NCBI GenBank assembly: GCA_963970005.1
Contig: CAXAMN010025361.1
Coordinates: 1,574,017-1,638,016, forward strand
Source: Durusdinium trenchii
Lineage: Eukaryota; Sar; Dinophyceae; Suessiales; Symbiodiniaceae
Length of the DNA stretch: 64,000 bases
Reading direction: 5' to 3'
Positions 25,234 to 35,400 of this stretch are shown piece after piece; positions within the stretch are counted from its first letter, which is position 1, and each line of letters begins with the position of its first letter. The position numbers were made by a program, and so were the translations under genes. A model generated the notes under the pieces. That model made no database searches and was not told where the DNA came from. It saw nothing but the letters and a program-made list of their open reading frames with translations.

Positions 25234-25334
25234 CTGCCGCCAGCTCGGCTGATGGGTTGCTACGCCAGGCGAGTGCCGTTCGGCCAGAGATGTCCGCGAT
25301 GATGTGCCCGCAAGGGAGGGAGCAAACGAGGAAC
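25234..25334 (-). CDS. Orphan exon, FLVCSLPCGHIIADISGRTA
   Basis: A long pyrimidine-rich acceptor ending GTCTCAG precedes 25334. The frame reads FLVCSLPCGHIIADISGRTA, then LAWRSNPSAELAAG, to a CAG/GTGTGG donor at 25233. A 22-bp direct repeat at 25202-25245 gives a second equivalent donor. The plus strand holds a competing exon (25271-25431, acidic, GTAAGG donor). Family unknown. Confidence 0.4.
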
Positions 25335-25850
25335 CTGAGACGACGTTGGATGGAAGAAATCCATATTCAATGGATTTGTCACCAGATCCTGGAAGAACTG
25401 CAGAGTCCTCGATTCCTAGATGCCAGGCCAAGTAAGGTGACCAGTGCCCACAACCCACAATCCCCAAAGCCAAGCCTCCTTTCATGTTCCTTCTGGTGTG
25501 TTTTGCGAGAATAAGAAGGGGATGTCCAACTTCAAAGTCCAGTCTGAAATACCCCCCCCTTTTAAATTGTTTGATGCCCTTCCGATCTTCTCCCACCTCC
25601 GCCCACCTCCGAGTGTTCACTCGGCCCTCATGAAACACCGATCTCTTGGCTGGACAAGCAGATCTCTTGAATCTCTGGGATGTGCCTGCGCACCGAGTTG
25701 GCCTCTTCACGATGGACATGGGAATATGAATGTGACGTCTGCAAGTAGGGACCCAACTCCGAAACCATCCTACTCTGGCGGTCAAAACCTCACCCCCACC
25801 CATCCGGAACACAGAGGAATCTATTCGTGTTCACCGGTCGAAAGGAAAAA

Positions 25851-26022
25851 CTACTAGTAACACTAGCAACAAGAAGCTGCTAGGTGGAGGCCATCGCTAT
25901 TAGGTTGGAGGCCAAGAAGCTATTAGGAACAAGAAGCTTTACTAGGGGCTCCTGGCCTTACTACTAGGAGCAAGGACGCTACTAGGGGCTCCCGGCCCGC
26001 AGAAAAAGCTACTAGGGTTCGG
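25851..26022. repeat. CTAGTAG-family repeat, reverse orientation
   Basis: AACAAGAAGCTGCTAGG, GGAGGCCATCGCTATTAGGT and CTACTAGGGGCTCCTGGCC units in the opposite orientation to the 37-kb array. Confidence 0.8.
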
Positions 26023-26341
26023 TCTTGAGTTTTGACCTGCACACAGCCTGTCTCCTTCCAAGACGCTGTAGGGGCAGCACCTCTTCATCGCCAAAGACCT
26101 GGGCAGCTCTGCACGTAGCTTGGAGTTCTGGAAGGGTCAGGATCTGATAAGGTTGAGAAGGCAAGCGGCAAGGGCCTAGGGGGAGTCATTGATCCTGTCT
26201 TTTCTCAAAATCCATTGGCCCCCACATTCCACTTGAGGCCTGCAACAAATGGTCGTCACGCCCACATGGTCCGTTCCTTTTTGTGGGGGTGAACGGCCCC
26301 AGCATGTCTCACCTCCACACCGGCCCCGTTCACCCCCCCAC

Positions 26342-26449
26342 CTGCACATCGCACTCCGCCTTGGCGCCCACGGCGATGCTCCGGTCGAGGAGCGCGCGGC
26401 CTGACCGGCGATTGCAGCGCAGGAGCGGCTCCGAACCTCTGAGAGACAC
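26342..26449 (-). CDS. Orphan exon, 36 codons, phase 0 at both ends
   Basis: Acceptor GATTTCAG and donor GTGGGG enclose exactly 36 codons: VSLRGSEPLLRCNRRSG, then RALLDRSIAVGAKAECDVQ. Codon bias is strong. The frame remains open upstream to 26521 through a Gln-rich segment, so the exon could start earlier (possible ATG at 26521). It has the look of a beta-strand-rich domain but matches no family I can name. Confidence 0.5.
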
Positions 26450-26719
26450 CTGAAATCGGGAGGTCTTCTGTTGGTGGAAAGTGTAGTCCTGTTGCTCCTG
26501 CTGGAGGTCTTTCAGTTGCATGTTTCAGTATATTTCAATGATGAAAGTGAGACAGACGAACAAAGGAAATTCCCCAGATAGAGTTCCGCCCAAATGGACA
26601 GTTTTGCGATGGATCAATCTCCCATCTGGGCTGGCTCAAGCTCTCAAGTTCACCCAGGGGACTGGCCATAAAACGCGCGGACTGGCTGGTGCGACGAAAA
26701 AGCAGGGAATGAGGGCAGT

Positions 26720-27250
26720 TTCGCCCCCCCCCCCCGAGATTCCGACATGGATCCAGCCATTTTTCATGGCCCACGAGGCCGTCCCACGACGGTCGGATGG
26801 GCCACACTCCGTCCCTTCTTCCGCCCGCACCGACGGCGGTGGACTCTTCCCGAAGCGGTGGACTCTTCGCATCCCCGAAATCCGTTGGTTCGGAGCTTTT
26901 CAAAAAAAAAGAACACAGGACCCACACACAACTCGTCAAAGCCGCTTGCGCCTGGCGCGGTGGCTTGTTCGCACACACAGCGCCGTCGGAAACGTGTGAA
27001 GTGTTCTTGAAGACCCCGGGTGACTCCACCAATTCTCCCAATTCTCCCACCGCGTGGTGGGCGTGCCACCGGGATCCCCTTCCCCCCTTCCCCCACGCCG
27101 CCGCGCCTGCAGTGCCCCGCACTTCGACCCTCAGGGGCACCGCCGCCAGGTCCGTCTGGCCATCGAAGCATTCTTCGGGAGAGCGAAGAACGTCGAACGA
27201 AGCGGAAGTGATCTGACCGAGATCGAAACCGGTCGAAGCCCGAACATGGG
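26720..27250. other. GC-rich block with coding-like frames on both strands
   Basis: On the minus strand, an acceptor preceded by a long T run ends near 26899 and opens into frames reading SPPPSVRAEEGTECGPSD or FGDAKSPPLREESTAVGAGG; another minus segment reads GLQEHFTRFRRRCVCEQATA. On the plus strand, a pyrimidine-rich CTGCAG acceptor at 27110 opens into QVRLAIEAFFGRAKNVERSG. Exons probably exist here; strand and frame cannot be settled from sequence alone. Confidence 0.35.
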
Positions 27251-28429
27251 AGGCTTCCTACATAGGAAGCCCATTCAGAGTGGTTGGTGGATCACCTACG
27301 GAGCCGGTTTGGTTGTTTTATACCCCACCAAAAAGAAATAATTGCACAGAGTTCCAAGACTGTCGCCGTGAAATTCTTTCTGTGCCAAATTTAAAATGGC
27401 AGGCTATTGTGCCAGAATTTGGATCAGCAAAACCAGGTGGTGAATATCCAAAAACATTGATCTCATGGATGAAAGCACGTGCAAGTAAATGGTGCCAATT
27501 GAATAAGAGCAGTTGTTTCGGAATTGACATACAGAGCTCTCAAAAAAAAGGGGGCCCACTCCGGTATGTTGTCTTTGAAGTAGAGTAAACGAACTCCGTT
27601 GTGTTCTGTGATCAGAAATGCATGCCCGTCATTTTGTGGTGATGGGGGTTGATCTATTCTGGCACCTTTGGGGGTCTTAGACAAATCAAAGTTTGCTGGA
27701 AGAATTCCCCATTTAGGGGCCTGTAGCCTCTCTCATACCTTTACCAGGACAAGGCCTACCACAAAAGAGCATCAAACCTGCGCTCCACATGAATCTCCCT
27801 CCCCATTAGCTGAGGCTCAAAGCACTGCAGGGCACCCCCCCATTAGCCGCTCGCGTCGCGAGCAACGTCGCGAGCCAGGTTCGATGCCCACCTCCCGTGA
27901 GAGCCCAGCCGATTTCAAGGCCAGGTGGAGTTCCTGCGATCTGGATGATCAGATGGGCCGGCTTTGAGAGGTGCGAAGGAGATTGGTAGGCAGAGCTCGG
28001 TTCGAAGCAGCGCACTCATCCATCTAAGCCCGCACAAAATTAGCCATGCTTGTAGAATCAGCGAAGTGTGCTGGCGTATCCGTATGATGGGAAAGCTCGA
28101 GTCAACATCTCATGATTCCAAAAAGGCTAAGCTACCGTACACTCAAACAAACCATGCTCCTCCATCACAGAGCAAAAGGATTCACCCTAGTCTGCCAAGA
28201 CCCTTAAAAGAAAGGTGAACGTGGTATTGTAGTCAAACATCCGTAGTAAGACCATGGTCGCTCGGTAAAAATGTGTGACAACCCACTATAGATCACTATC
28301 ACTATATGTATATATGCTGGTTGGAATCCTAGAGCTCAGGTTATACTTAAAAGATTTTAAAAGAAAACTAGACGACGAGTGGCGACGACGAGTGGCCCGA
28401 AAGCATTCTTCATCACGTAGGAAGTCAGA

Positions 28430-28580
28430 GTGCGAGTTATCTGTTAAGTGTGCAGTGTGAAGTGTGAAGTCGAGTGAGTTGAGGTAGTGTGTGGGCTTCT
28501 GTGCGTGTATCTATGTCCATGTGGAAATGAGTCTGCGTATGTGTGTGTTCGTGTAAGTTGAGGCAGTGTGTGGGTGTCTG
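28430..28580. repeat. AGTGTGAAGTGTGA-rich simple repeat left of the gap
   Basis: GTGTGAAGT and AGTTGAGGTAGTGTGTGGG words are repeated, with one of them occurring twice (near 28473 and 28555). 27.3-28.4 kb shows no convincing exon. Confidence 0.6.
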
Positions 28581-28796
28581 TGTGTGGTGCGGCCTCCCAA
28601 ACCCCCCACCGGCGGCCAAGCGGTGACAGCCCAGCTCATCGTCGTGAGCATTTGGGCTGCTGGTAAGGGGAGAAGCAGCGTGCACGGCCAGGAAAAGCTC
28701 ACGGAAAAAAAACGAACCGGAATGAGGACAGAAAAGCGCCGAGGCAGGTACGCCAGAAGTGTCTCGAAGCAGTGACCTGTCAGAGGAGATGAACGA

Positions 28797-29737
28797 NNNN
28801 NNNNNNNNNNNNNNNNNNNNNNNNNNNNNNNNNNNNNNNNNNNNNNNNNNNNNNNNNNNNNNNNNNNNNNNNNNNNNNNNNNNNNNNNNNNNNNNNNNNN
28901 NNNNNNNNNNNNNNNNNNNNNNNNNNNNNNNNNNNNNNNNNNNNNNNNNNNNNNNNNNNNNNNNNNNNNNNNNNNNNNNNNNNNNNNNNNNNNNNNNNNN
29001 NNNNNNNNNNNNNNNNNNNNNNNNNNNNNNNNNNNNNNNNNNNNNNNNNNNNNNNNNNNNNNNNNNNNNNNNNNNNNNNNNNNNNNNNNNNNNNNNNNNN
29101 NNNNNNNNNNNNNNNNNNNNNNNNNNNNNNNNNNNNNNNNNNNNNNNNNNNNNNNNNNNNNNNNNNNNNNNNNNNNNNNNNNNNNNNNNNNNNNNNNNNN
29201 NNNNNNNNNNNNNNNNNNNNNNNNNNNNNNNNNNNNNNNNNNNNNNNNNNNNNNNNNNNNNNNNNNNNNNNNNNNNNNNNNNNNNNNNNNNNNNNNNNNN
29301 NNNNNNNNNNNNNNNNNNNNNNNNNNNNNNNNNNNNNNNNNNNNNNNNNNNNNNNNNNNNNNNNNNNNNNNNNNNNNNNNNNNNNNNNNNNNNNNNNNNN
29401 NNNNNNNNNNNNNNNNNNNNNNNNNNNNNNNNNNNNNNNNNNNNNNNNNNNNNNNNNNNNNNNNNNNNNNNNNNNNNNNNNNNNNNNNNNNNNNNNNNNN
29501 NNNNNNNNNNNNNNNNNNNNNNNNNNNNNNNNNNNNNNNNNNNNNNNNNNNNNNNNNNNNNNNNNNNNNNNNNNNNNNNNNNNNNNNNNNNNNNNNNNNN
29601 NNNNNNNNNNNNNNNNNNNNNNNNNNNNNNNNNNNNNNNNNNNNNNNNNNNNNNNNNNNNNNNNNNNNNNNNNNNNNNNNNNNNNNNNNNNNNNNNNNNN
29701 NNNNNNNNNNNNNNNNNNNNNNNNNNNNNNNNNNNNN
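28797..29737. other. Assembly gap, 941 N
   Basis: Unknown sequence. Simple repeats on both flanks (28430-28580 and 29975-30085) suggest the assembly stopped in repetitive DNA. Any ORF spanning this is meaningless. Confidence 0.99.
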
Positions 29738-29974
29738 CTCTCGCCTGCATTTCGCGCACTCGACACGCACGATCTCCGCAGAGGGTTGCACTTTCGGTTG
29801 ACGCTGTTCGTCCCGCCCTCCGCCTTTAAGAGAGAATTTATAAAGTGGGGAAATGTTTTTCATTAGGACATCTCCCGTGCTAGTTTTCCATACTCACACT
29901 TGCCTACTCATTGCATGCTTGCATGCTCAATGCATGCTTGCGTACCCATCACTTGCATACTTACACTGCGTGCT

Positions 29975-30085
29975 TGCCGAGTGTCAGTGTGTATGTGTAA
30001 GTGTCAGTGTCGAAGTGTCAGTGTATGTCGTGCGAATGTGGTGGAAGTGTCAGTGTGTAAGTGTAAGTGTCGAAGTGTCAGTGCT
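29975..30085. repeat. AAGTGTCAGTGT tandem repeat right of the gap
   Basis: GTGTAAGTGTCAGTGTCGAA units repeated several times. A GCATGCTTGCATGC-type repeat at 29890-29985 precedes it. Confidence 0.8.
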
Positions 30086-30188
30086 CAAGGGTTTTTCCGG
30101 AAGAACCCTTCGCAATGCTTTCGGGAAAAAGAACGTACAAAAAGATACCCTGTGAACAGACTTCGGACCCCCAGTGATCTGGTCAGAC

Positions 30189-30295
30189 CTGCAAGTCTTC
30201 CCCCACGTCCTCGGCAAAGGCGTCCCGCACCGCGCGGCACCGCGCCTCGAGGCGAGCGGGGGTTTGCACCCGCGGGGGCCGGTGAGGTGTGCAGA
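30189..30295 (-). CDS. Orphan exon, ARLEARCRAVRDAFAEDVGE
   Basis: Acceptor TATACAG and donor GTCTGACC bound 107 nt reading CTPHRPPRVQTP, then ARLEARCRAVRDAFAEDVGE and DLQ: a Pro-rich lead into a charged helix. Codon bias is high. It is the next exon-like block downstream of 30781-30577 on the same strand, and may belong to the same gene. Family unknown. Confidence 0.5.
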
Positions 30296-30576
30296 CTGTA
30301 TAGCACCCTGTTGGAGGGTCATTGAACCCTACAAACATCTACAAACCATGCGTTCGCTTGACATCCACATAGAGGAATCTGTTCGACCCAGGGTGAACCA
30401 GAATTTCGGGGTTTGGTGGTTCTCTGGCCGAAAATGCCCAGTCCGGCAAGGGTGCGAGGGCCCCGTCCAGAAACGGAGCTGAAGCATGCTGAAGCCCCTG
30501 GATTTTGACATCCATTCATCCAGGTTGGTCTGCTTCAGGAGTCAAAAGGTCAACAAAACCAATGGACCGAGTCAAC

Positions 30577-30781
30577 CACTTCGGTTCCACAACAACCCGT
30601 CCGGGTCGGCGAGTTGCTGCCTGAAGTCACTCCTTCCAAAGGAACGCGTCCAGCCCAGCGGGGGTTGCACGAGAGCTCCAAAAATGTCCCACGCCTGTGC
30701 TTCGTCGCTAGCATCCGGGCTTTCAGCCAGGAAGGCCTGCTCCAGTGGCACAGCCCACCTGCCAAAGTCAAAGCGAGCCAA
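30577..30781 (-). CDS. Orphan exon of about 68 residues
   Basis: Acceptor TTTGCTCTCAG and donor GTTGAC bound a 205-nt open segment. It reads LARFDFGRWAVPLEQAFLAE, then SPDASDEAQAWDIFGALVQP, and ends PDGLLWNRS. It looks like a folded domain rich in aromatic residues, on the minus strand only, with good codon bias. This is the longest confident exon I cannot assign to a family. Confidence 0.55.
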
Positions 30782-31425
30782 CTGAGAGCAAACTGTCACG
30801 TCTTGTTAGTTATTCCAAGAATTTGCACAAGTGTTCGCGCCATCAAAATATTCAGAATGTAGGGAAGCAACAGATTTTGTGGTGGCCACTAACACCAACA
30901 AATGACAATGTGTTTCTTGTACGAACTGTTTTTTGTGCCACTGGTGGTACCATCCCAAAGAGAAACAAAACATTCTGACAGCACTAAATACTATATAAAA
31001 GCTTTGAACATACGAGATTGCCTCCACTGACTGTTCAAAAGTAGCCTATCACTAAACAATTGGTGGGTGAGACCAAAAGGCCCCTTTCTTTGACTTGCCT
31101 GCAGGCTTGATGCAACTAGACTCAGAGCTTTAAAACCAGAAAAAATATGACCTGGTTTGGATAGACATGGAAACGTCTTCAATTCACGTTCCACTGGTCA
31201 ATTCACTTTTCTATATCTTCCAGAAATGTCTATCACCTCTTTTACTGCGTGGGGTGTTCCAAAACCATAACACTGCTCAGTTTGCGATCTAGAGTAGAGA
31301 CACAATGTCTTACCCTCGTCATGGTCCTTCAACTCCTTCTTGAACCAGCTTGCGCAGCAGCACTGAGCTCTACACTTCTTTGCTTCTGTCGACTGGCTGC
31401 TTCTGAGCTCCAGCAATGAACTAAG

Positions 31426-31547
31426 CTGCTTGTGGCCGGCTCGCCTGTTGGTTTGGTCCCAGCACGTGATGCGGATGGATTCCTTCGCGAGGATCTTTTG
31501 GTCCAAAACTCGGAGGTTTCCCAAGTCGTTGACCAGTTTTTGGAGTC
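31426..31547 (-). CDS. Orphan exon directly after a CTAGTAG repeat
   Basis: The acceptor AGTAG at 31552-31548 is supplied by a CTAGTAG repeat copy. The exon reads LQKLVNDLGNLRVLDQKILA, then KESIRITCWDQTNRRAGHKQ. The lower border (about 31426) is uncertain. A second frame is open but has poorer codon bias. No family recognised. Confidence 0.45.
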
Positions 31548-31645
31548 CTACTAGTAACAAAGGGCATCGCTACTAGGAGCACGGACGCTACCAGTAGCTC
31601 CTGACCTTACTACTAGGAACAGAAGCTATTAGTAACAAAAGGCAT
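31548..31645. repeat. CTAGTAG-family repeat abutting an exon acceptor
   Basis: Reverse-oriented units (CTACTAGTAACAAAGGGCAT, AGGAGCACGGACGCTACC and similar) fill the 3-prime end of the intron before exon 31547. Confidence 0.8.
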
Positions 31646-31686
31646 CCCCATCTTTGCTAATTTGACAAATGCTTTAGGATGCTTAC

Positions 31687-31793
31687 CATCCCGCACGTGA
31701 TGGCCAAGGTCTGACCATAAAAGCCCTTCAAAAGTCTGGCGGTCACCAACACTTTGGGCTCGAGGCCGACGACAGCCTCCCTGCGAGGCTCTC
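31687..31793 (-). CDS. Orphan exon, EPRREAVVGLEPKVLVTARL
   Basis: Acceptor TCCCCACAG and a near-consensus donor GTAAGC bound 107 nt reading EPRREAVVGLEPKVLVTARL, then LKGFYGQTLAITCGM. Both splice sites are strong, so I hold this a real exon. It follows the possible tail exon of the hydroxylase gene and may start the next gene. Family unknown. Confidence 0.5.
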
Positions 31794-32155
31794 CTGTGGG
31801 GACAATCTCCCACCAAAGACTTGACACGCCTGTTGGGATCACAGGTTACGCAGGGAATCTGAATCCAATTCACACTGAAACATTGCAAAACAAAGCGCAT
31901 CAAATCCAGAGGAAGCCGAAAGCTTGATGTGATGTTCCAGATTCACGCTGAAACAAACTCTGACGCGCTAACGTTCTGCTTAAACTTTGCTAAAACCTCT
32001 CTCCCTGTTGTTGTTGCTGGTGCGGCGGGGCCTTTCACACCAGAAACGAACGCAAAACCCATCCAATCGGCCCAATCCTTGCGTGGGCGTCTGTCTTTCA
32101 GCGGCCTTGGAAAGCGGTCTTTTGTGTCTTTCACGGTGGAATTCTGCTCCTTCAC

Positions 32156-32309
32156 TTGCAGTCCCACACTTGGGTGCACTCCATGTTGCCCTCTCGCCCC
32201 ACCGAGCTGCTGGTGCCCCACACCTTCTTCAAGTCCTCGGGCGTCGGCTCGGTCGACGTCCGGGAGCCCGAACCGACCGCGGTCGGCGGATCCAAGAGGA
32301 ACTGCTTGG
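32156..32309 (-). CDS. Possible C-terminal exon of the fatty acid hydroxylase gene
   Basis: The minus-strand segment from an acceptor CCAAG to a GTGAAG donor (or TGA stop) reads QFLLDPPTAVGSGSRTS, then EPTPEDLKKVWGTSSSVGRE and GNMECTQVWDC. Third positions are almost all G/C, clearly better than the overlapping 200-codon frame. An Asp-Leu-Lys-Lys-Val-Trp-Gly stretch resembles the tail that follows the last histidine box in this superfamily, and a GC donor at 32525 in the previous exon gives matching phase. The 20-residue lead-in is not family-like, so this could be a separate gene. Confidence 0.4.
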
Positions 32310-32490
32310 CTTGGCGTGCGACGGTCGACGAGGGCCCAGAGAAATGTCCATGCCTTTTTCCGGATCTGCTTGGCAGCCCATACAAATTTCAACCGAAATC
32401 CAACCTGCAGGCAAGCTGCAGGCCTCGAGTTCTTTTCGTTTGGATTTCTGCGTGCCTCGGCCCTTACAGTAAGCCTTGAAACATCTTCCA

Positions 32491-35400
32491 TCACGCGATG
32501 CTTCCCCGAGCGTCTGCTTTGCTGCCACAGTAGGTCCCTAGCCACTTGTCAATGGGAATGTGCTGCGCCCCATAGTTACAGTCGAAATGCTCGTGGTGGA
32601 GCTGGTGAAAGAAATCCTGAGTGTGCTGTGCAGTCATCGTGACTGCACGACGTGAAGCAGATTCAAGTGCAACCACCCGAAGAACAAAGAGATGGGCAGC
32701 AAAAGCCCTTCTGAAGCACCGCAACCACCACCATCCAATAGCAACAAACCAACAAAACAAACCTGGACCGGGACTCAGTGCGGAACGAAACGCTGACAGA
32801 ACAAACCAGGTGCAGGTTTGGATGTTTTTGTGGGATCTGTGTTGACTCCCTCTGCCATCTCTGCCCTCATGGGTTCAGTCGTCGTCTGTGTTTTTGTTTC
32901 CAAGGGGGGCGTGGCTCGGGAGTCTCCCTGGTCAAAAAAACGCCGATGGAGCAAAGCCATCGGACCATCGGAACTCCCCACCAGGACCACCCGAACACCC
33001 TCCCCACCAGGCGCTTTGGCACACTTCGACGGCCCTCAAGTGGACTGCCACCAGTCCCCGACCGGTCCAAGCGAGCGGAGGTCGAGTCGGTTCCCACGGG
33101 TCCGAGACCTGAGCGACCCCGGCCCCCCGCCTGAATCGGCCGAGCGACCCCGGCCCCCGGCCACCGGAAGCCATCGTGGCCCAGCCAGGCGCCGACGGCG
33201 CAGTCAAAGATGCAGCCCAAGGCCACTGCGGGGTGCAGGCGGCAGAGGTAGGCCATGAAAAGTGAAGGCATCAAGTAGTATAACGTGGCCTGGCCGCCAG
33301 CCACCCCGATGGCGCATATGTTTGTTGCAAAAAAACGGTTTGGCAATGTTGGGAGCACTCTGTTCTCGCAGACCAACACAGTGCAGGAACAAACGTTGAA
33401 AGTATACTTTTTCGCACACTTGGGACCCTGCACCATGCCTTTCCTTTGGACACACGTTGGCTGCAGCTGAGCAGTTCCAAAACTCCAACCAAACGCAAAC
33501 GTGCCGACCGATTGAGTCGATTCGCCAATCTTCCACGTTCATGGGAACGAAAAAAAGTTATAAAAAAGCATCCCATCGGACCGGCTTTCTGCACCACTCA
33601 AAAGGCCCCTGCAATAAAAGAACAGGAATTTCCCCTCCTTCCTCACCCAACCGATGGGAGGGCCATCCGTTCATCCACCGACTTACCTGGTGAGCCCGCG
33701 TTGAGCCTCCGCGAACCAAAAAGGTGGGGGAAGCCGAAGCCGGGCATCGTCCACCCATCCGTCCACTGTCCACCGATCGTCTTGCCGAGCATCGTACCTC
33801 CACCGGATGCATGTTGGTGCCAGAGAAGGCTGTGGGCAAATAGGATTTGTGATGCTGGGCATGCACGTGGCCTCGGCACAATGGGCATGCATGAGTGCGC
33901 CACGTAAAGTCGAGGTCAACTACGGTTCCAAGGCCTAAGGCAATTGGCCTAGCCTTGCAACACAACAGCAAATACAGTAACAACTCAATTGACTAGTAGT
34001 CTGGGACTATTCAAACACTCCAACTATGTGGCTTTGGCTTGCTGAAGCTCCCAGCCAATCCCAATCCGTTTGCCGAACCCAAAGCGAGGGAGCGGGAAGT
34101 GGGAACCGGAAAGCAAGCATGAAACATTAAAAAATGCAAAAACTGCTGCCGGTGCAGAAACGTTTTGTTCGGTACGTGCAACTGGCTGTGGCTTTGCTGC
34201 ACATGGAACATGTGTTTTCTCAGCGTGGAAAGAATTCTTGGCCATGGAGGCAAAGGCACACAAGAAGTGCACAGACTGTTGCCGGGGCAGAAACATCCTG
34301 CTGGGTATGCGCGACTGCCTGTGGCCTTGCTGCGTGTGGGGCATATTTGATTGTGCGTGGAATGGCTGTGGAATGAATGTTCTGCAACTGGGACAAGAGG
34401 CACACAACAAGCGCAAAAGCTGTTGACGTTGCAGAAACGAGTGTGTTGCGCTGGAATGCTTCGCAATGGAAACAGAAGGCACAAACGACAAGTGCACAAG
34501 CGCTTGCCGGCGCCAAAACGCCCAGCTAGATACATGCAACTACCTGTTGCGCGTAGGACATAACATGGTGTGTGAAAGGAAGGCGCCGCAACGCAAAAAA
34601 AAGACTGCACAAACCCAACAACAATTACCAGCACGTTGGTGAGCACAGAACAGTCCAGTGAGCAAAGAACAACTGCCGGCAACACACAATTCGTTGTGCT
34701 CCTCTAACGCTATTGAACTTACCACACCAAGGTCATCGAGCCAACGATTTGCGAAGTCAGCCTGCCTAATTTGGTCTGTCAACCAAAGTCCATGGGACTA
34801 GAAACAGTTGCTTGCGCCACTCACGTGACCTGCAAGGCCTCCGTCGCCGACACGCTGCTCAGCGAGGTTTTGGCAGAGTAGACGATCAGCCCGTTTTCCG
34901 CGAAAGAACAAGAAGGGCGCCCTGTCCACGCTGAAAAACGTTGGTGGAGCTGCGGAACGCTAGCAACACCCAGGCCTCCAAGCTGGAAGCCAATCACGGC
35001 ACCCAACAGCACCGAGGATTCGAACATGGAAGCTCGATCAAAGCACCTGACCTCAGCATCCAGACTTCCAAGGTCGAAGTCCGCATGCAAGGTTCCAAGG
35101 TGCAAGTCTAATCACAGTACAGTATAGCACCCGATGGAAGTCCAATCACAGCATGAAACAGCGCCCCACGACCTGGAAGTAAGATCACCGGACCGCCCAT
35201 GGATCCAAGGTGGAAGTCTCTCAGCAAACTGCCAAGGTGGCAGTTCCGATCACAAAACCTGACCTAACATGACTCAGGTGTCCAAGGCGGAAGTCTGATC
35301 ACAGAATCACAGCGCCTAACAGCATGCGGGTTCCAATGTGGAAGTCGGGTCGCAGCACATAACAGCACACAGGCTTCCAACGTGGATGTCACACCTAACA

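Noticed and set aside
27830-27900. Possible tRNA (GGTTCGATGCC resembling a B box)
   Set aside because: The T-arm stem does not pair and no acceptor stem or anticodon arm can be folded.
28437-29863. Long ORFs across the large N gap
   Set aside because: They consist mostly of unknown bases.
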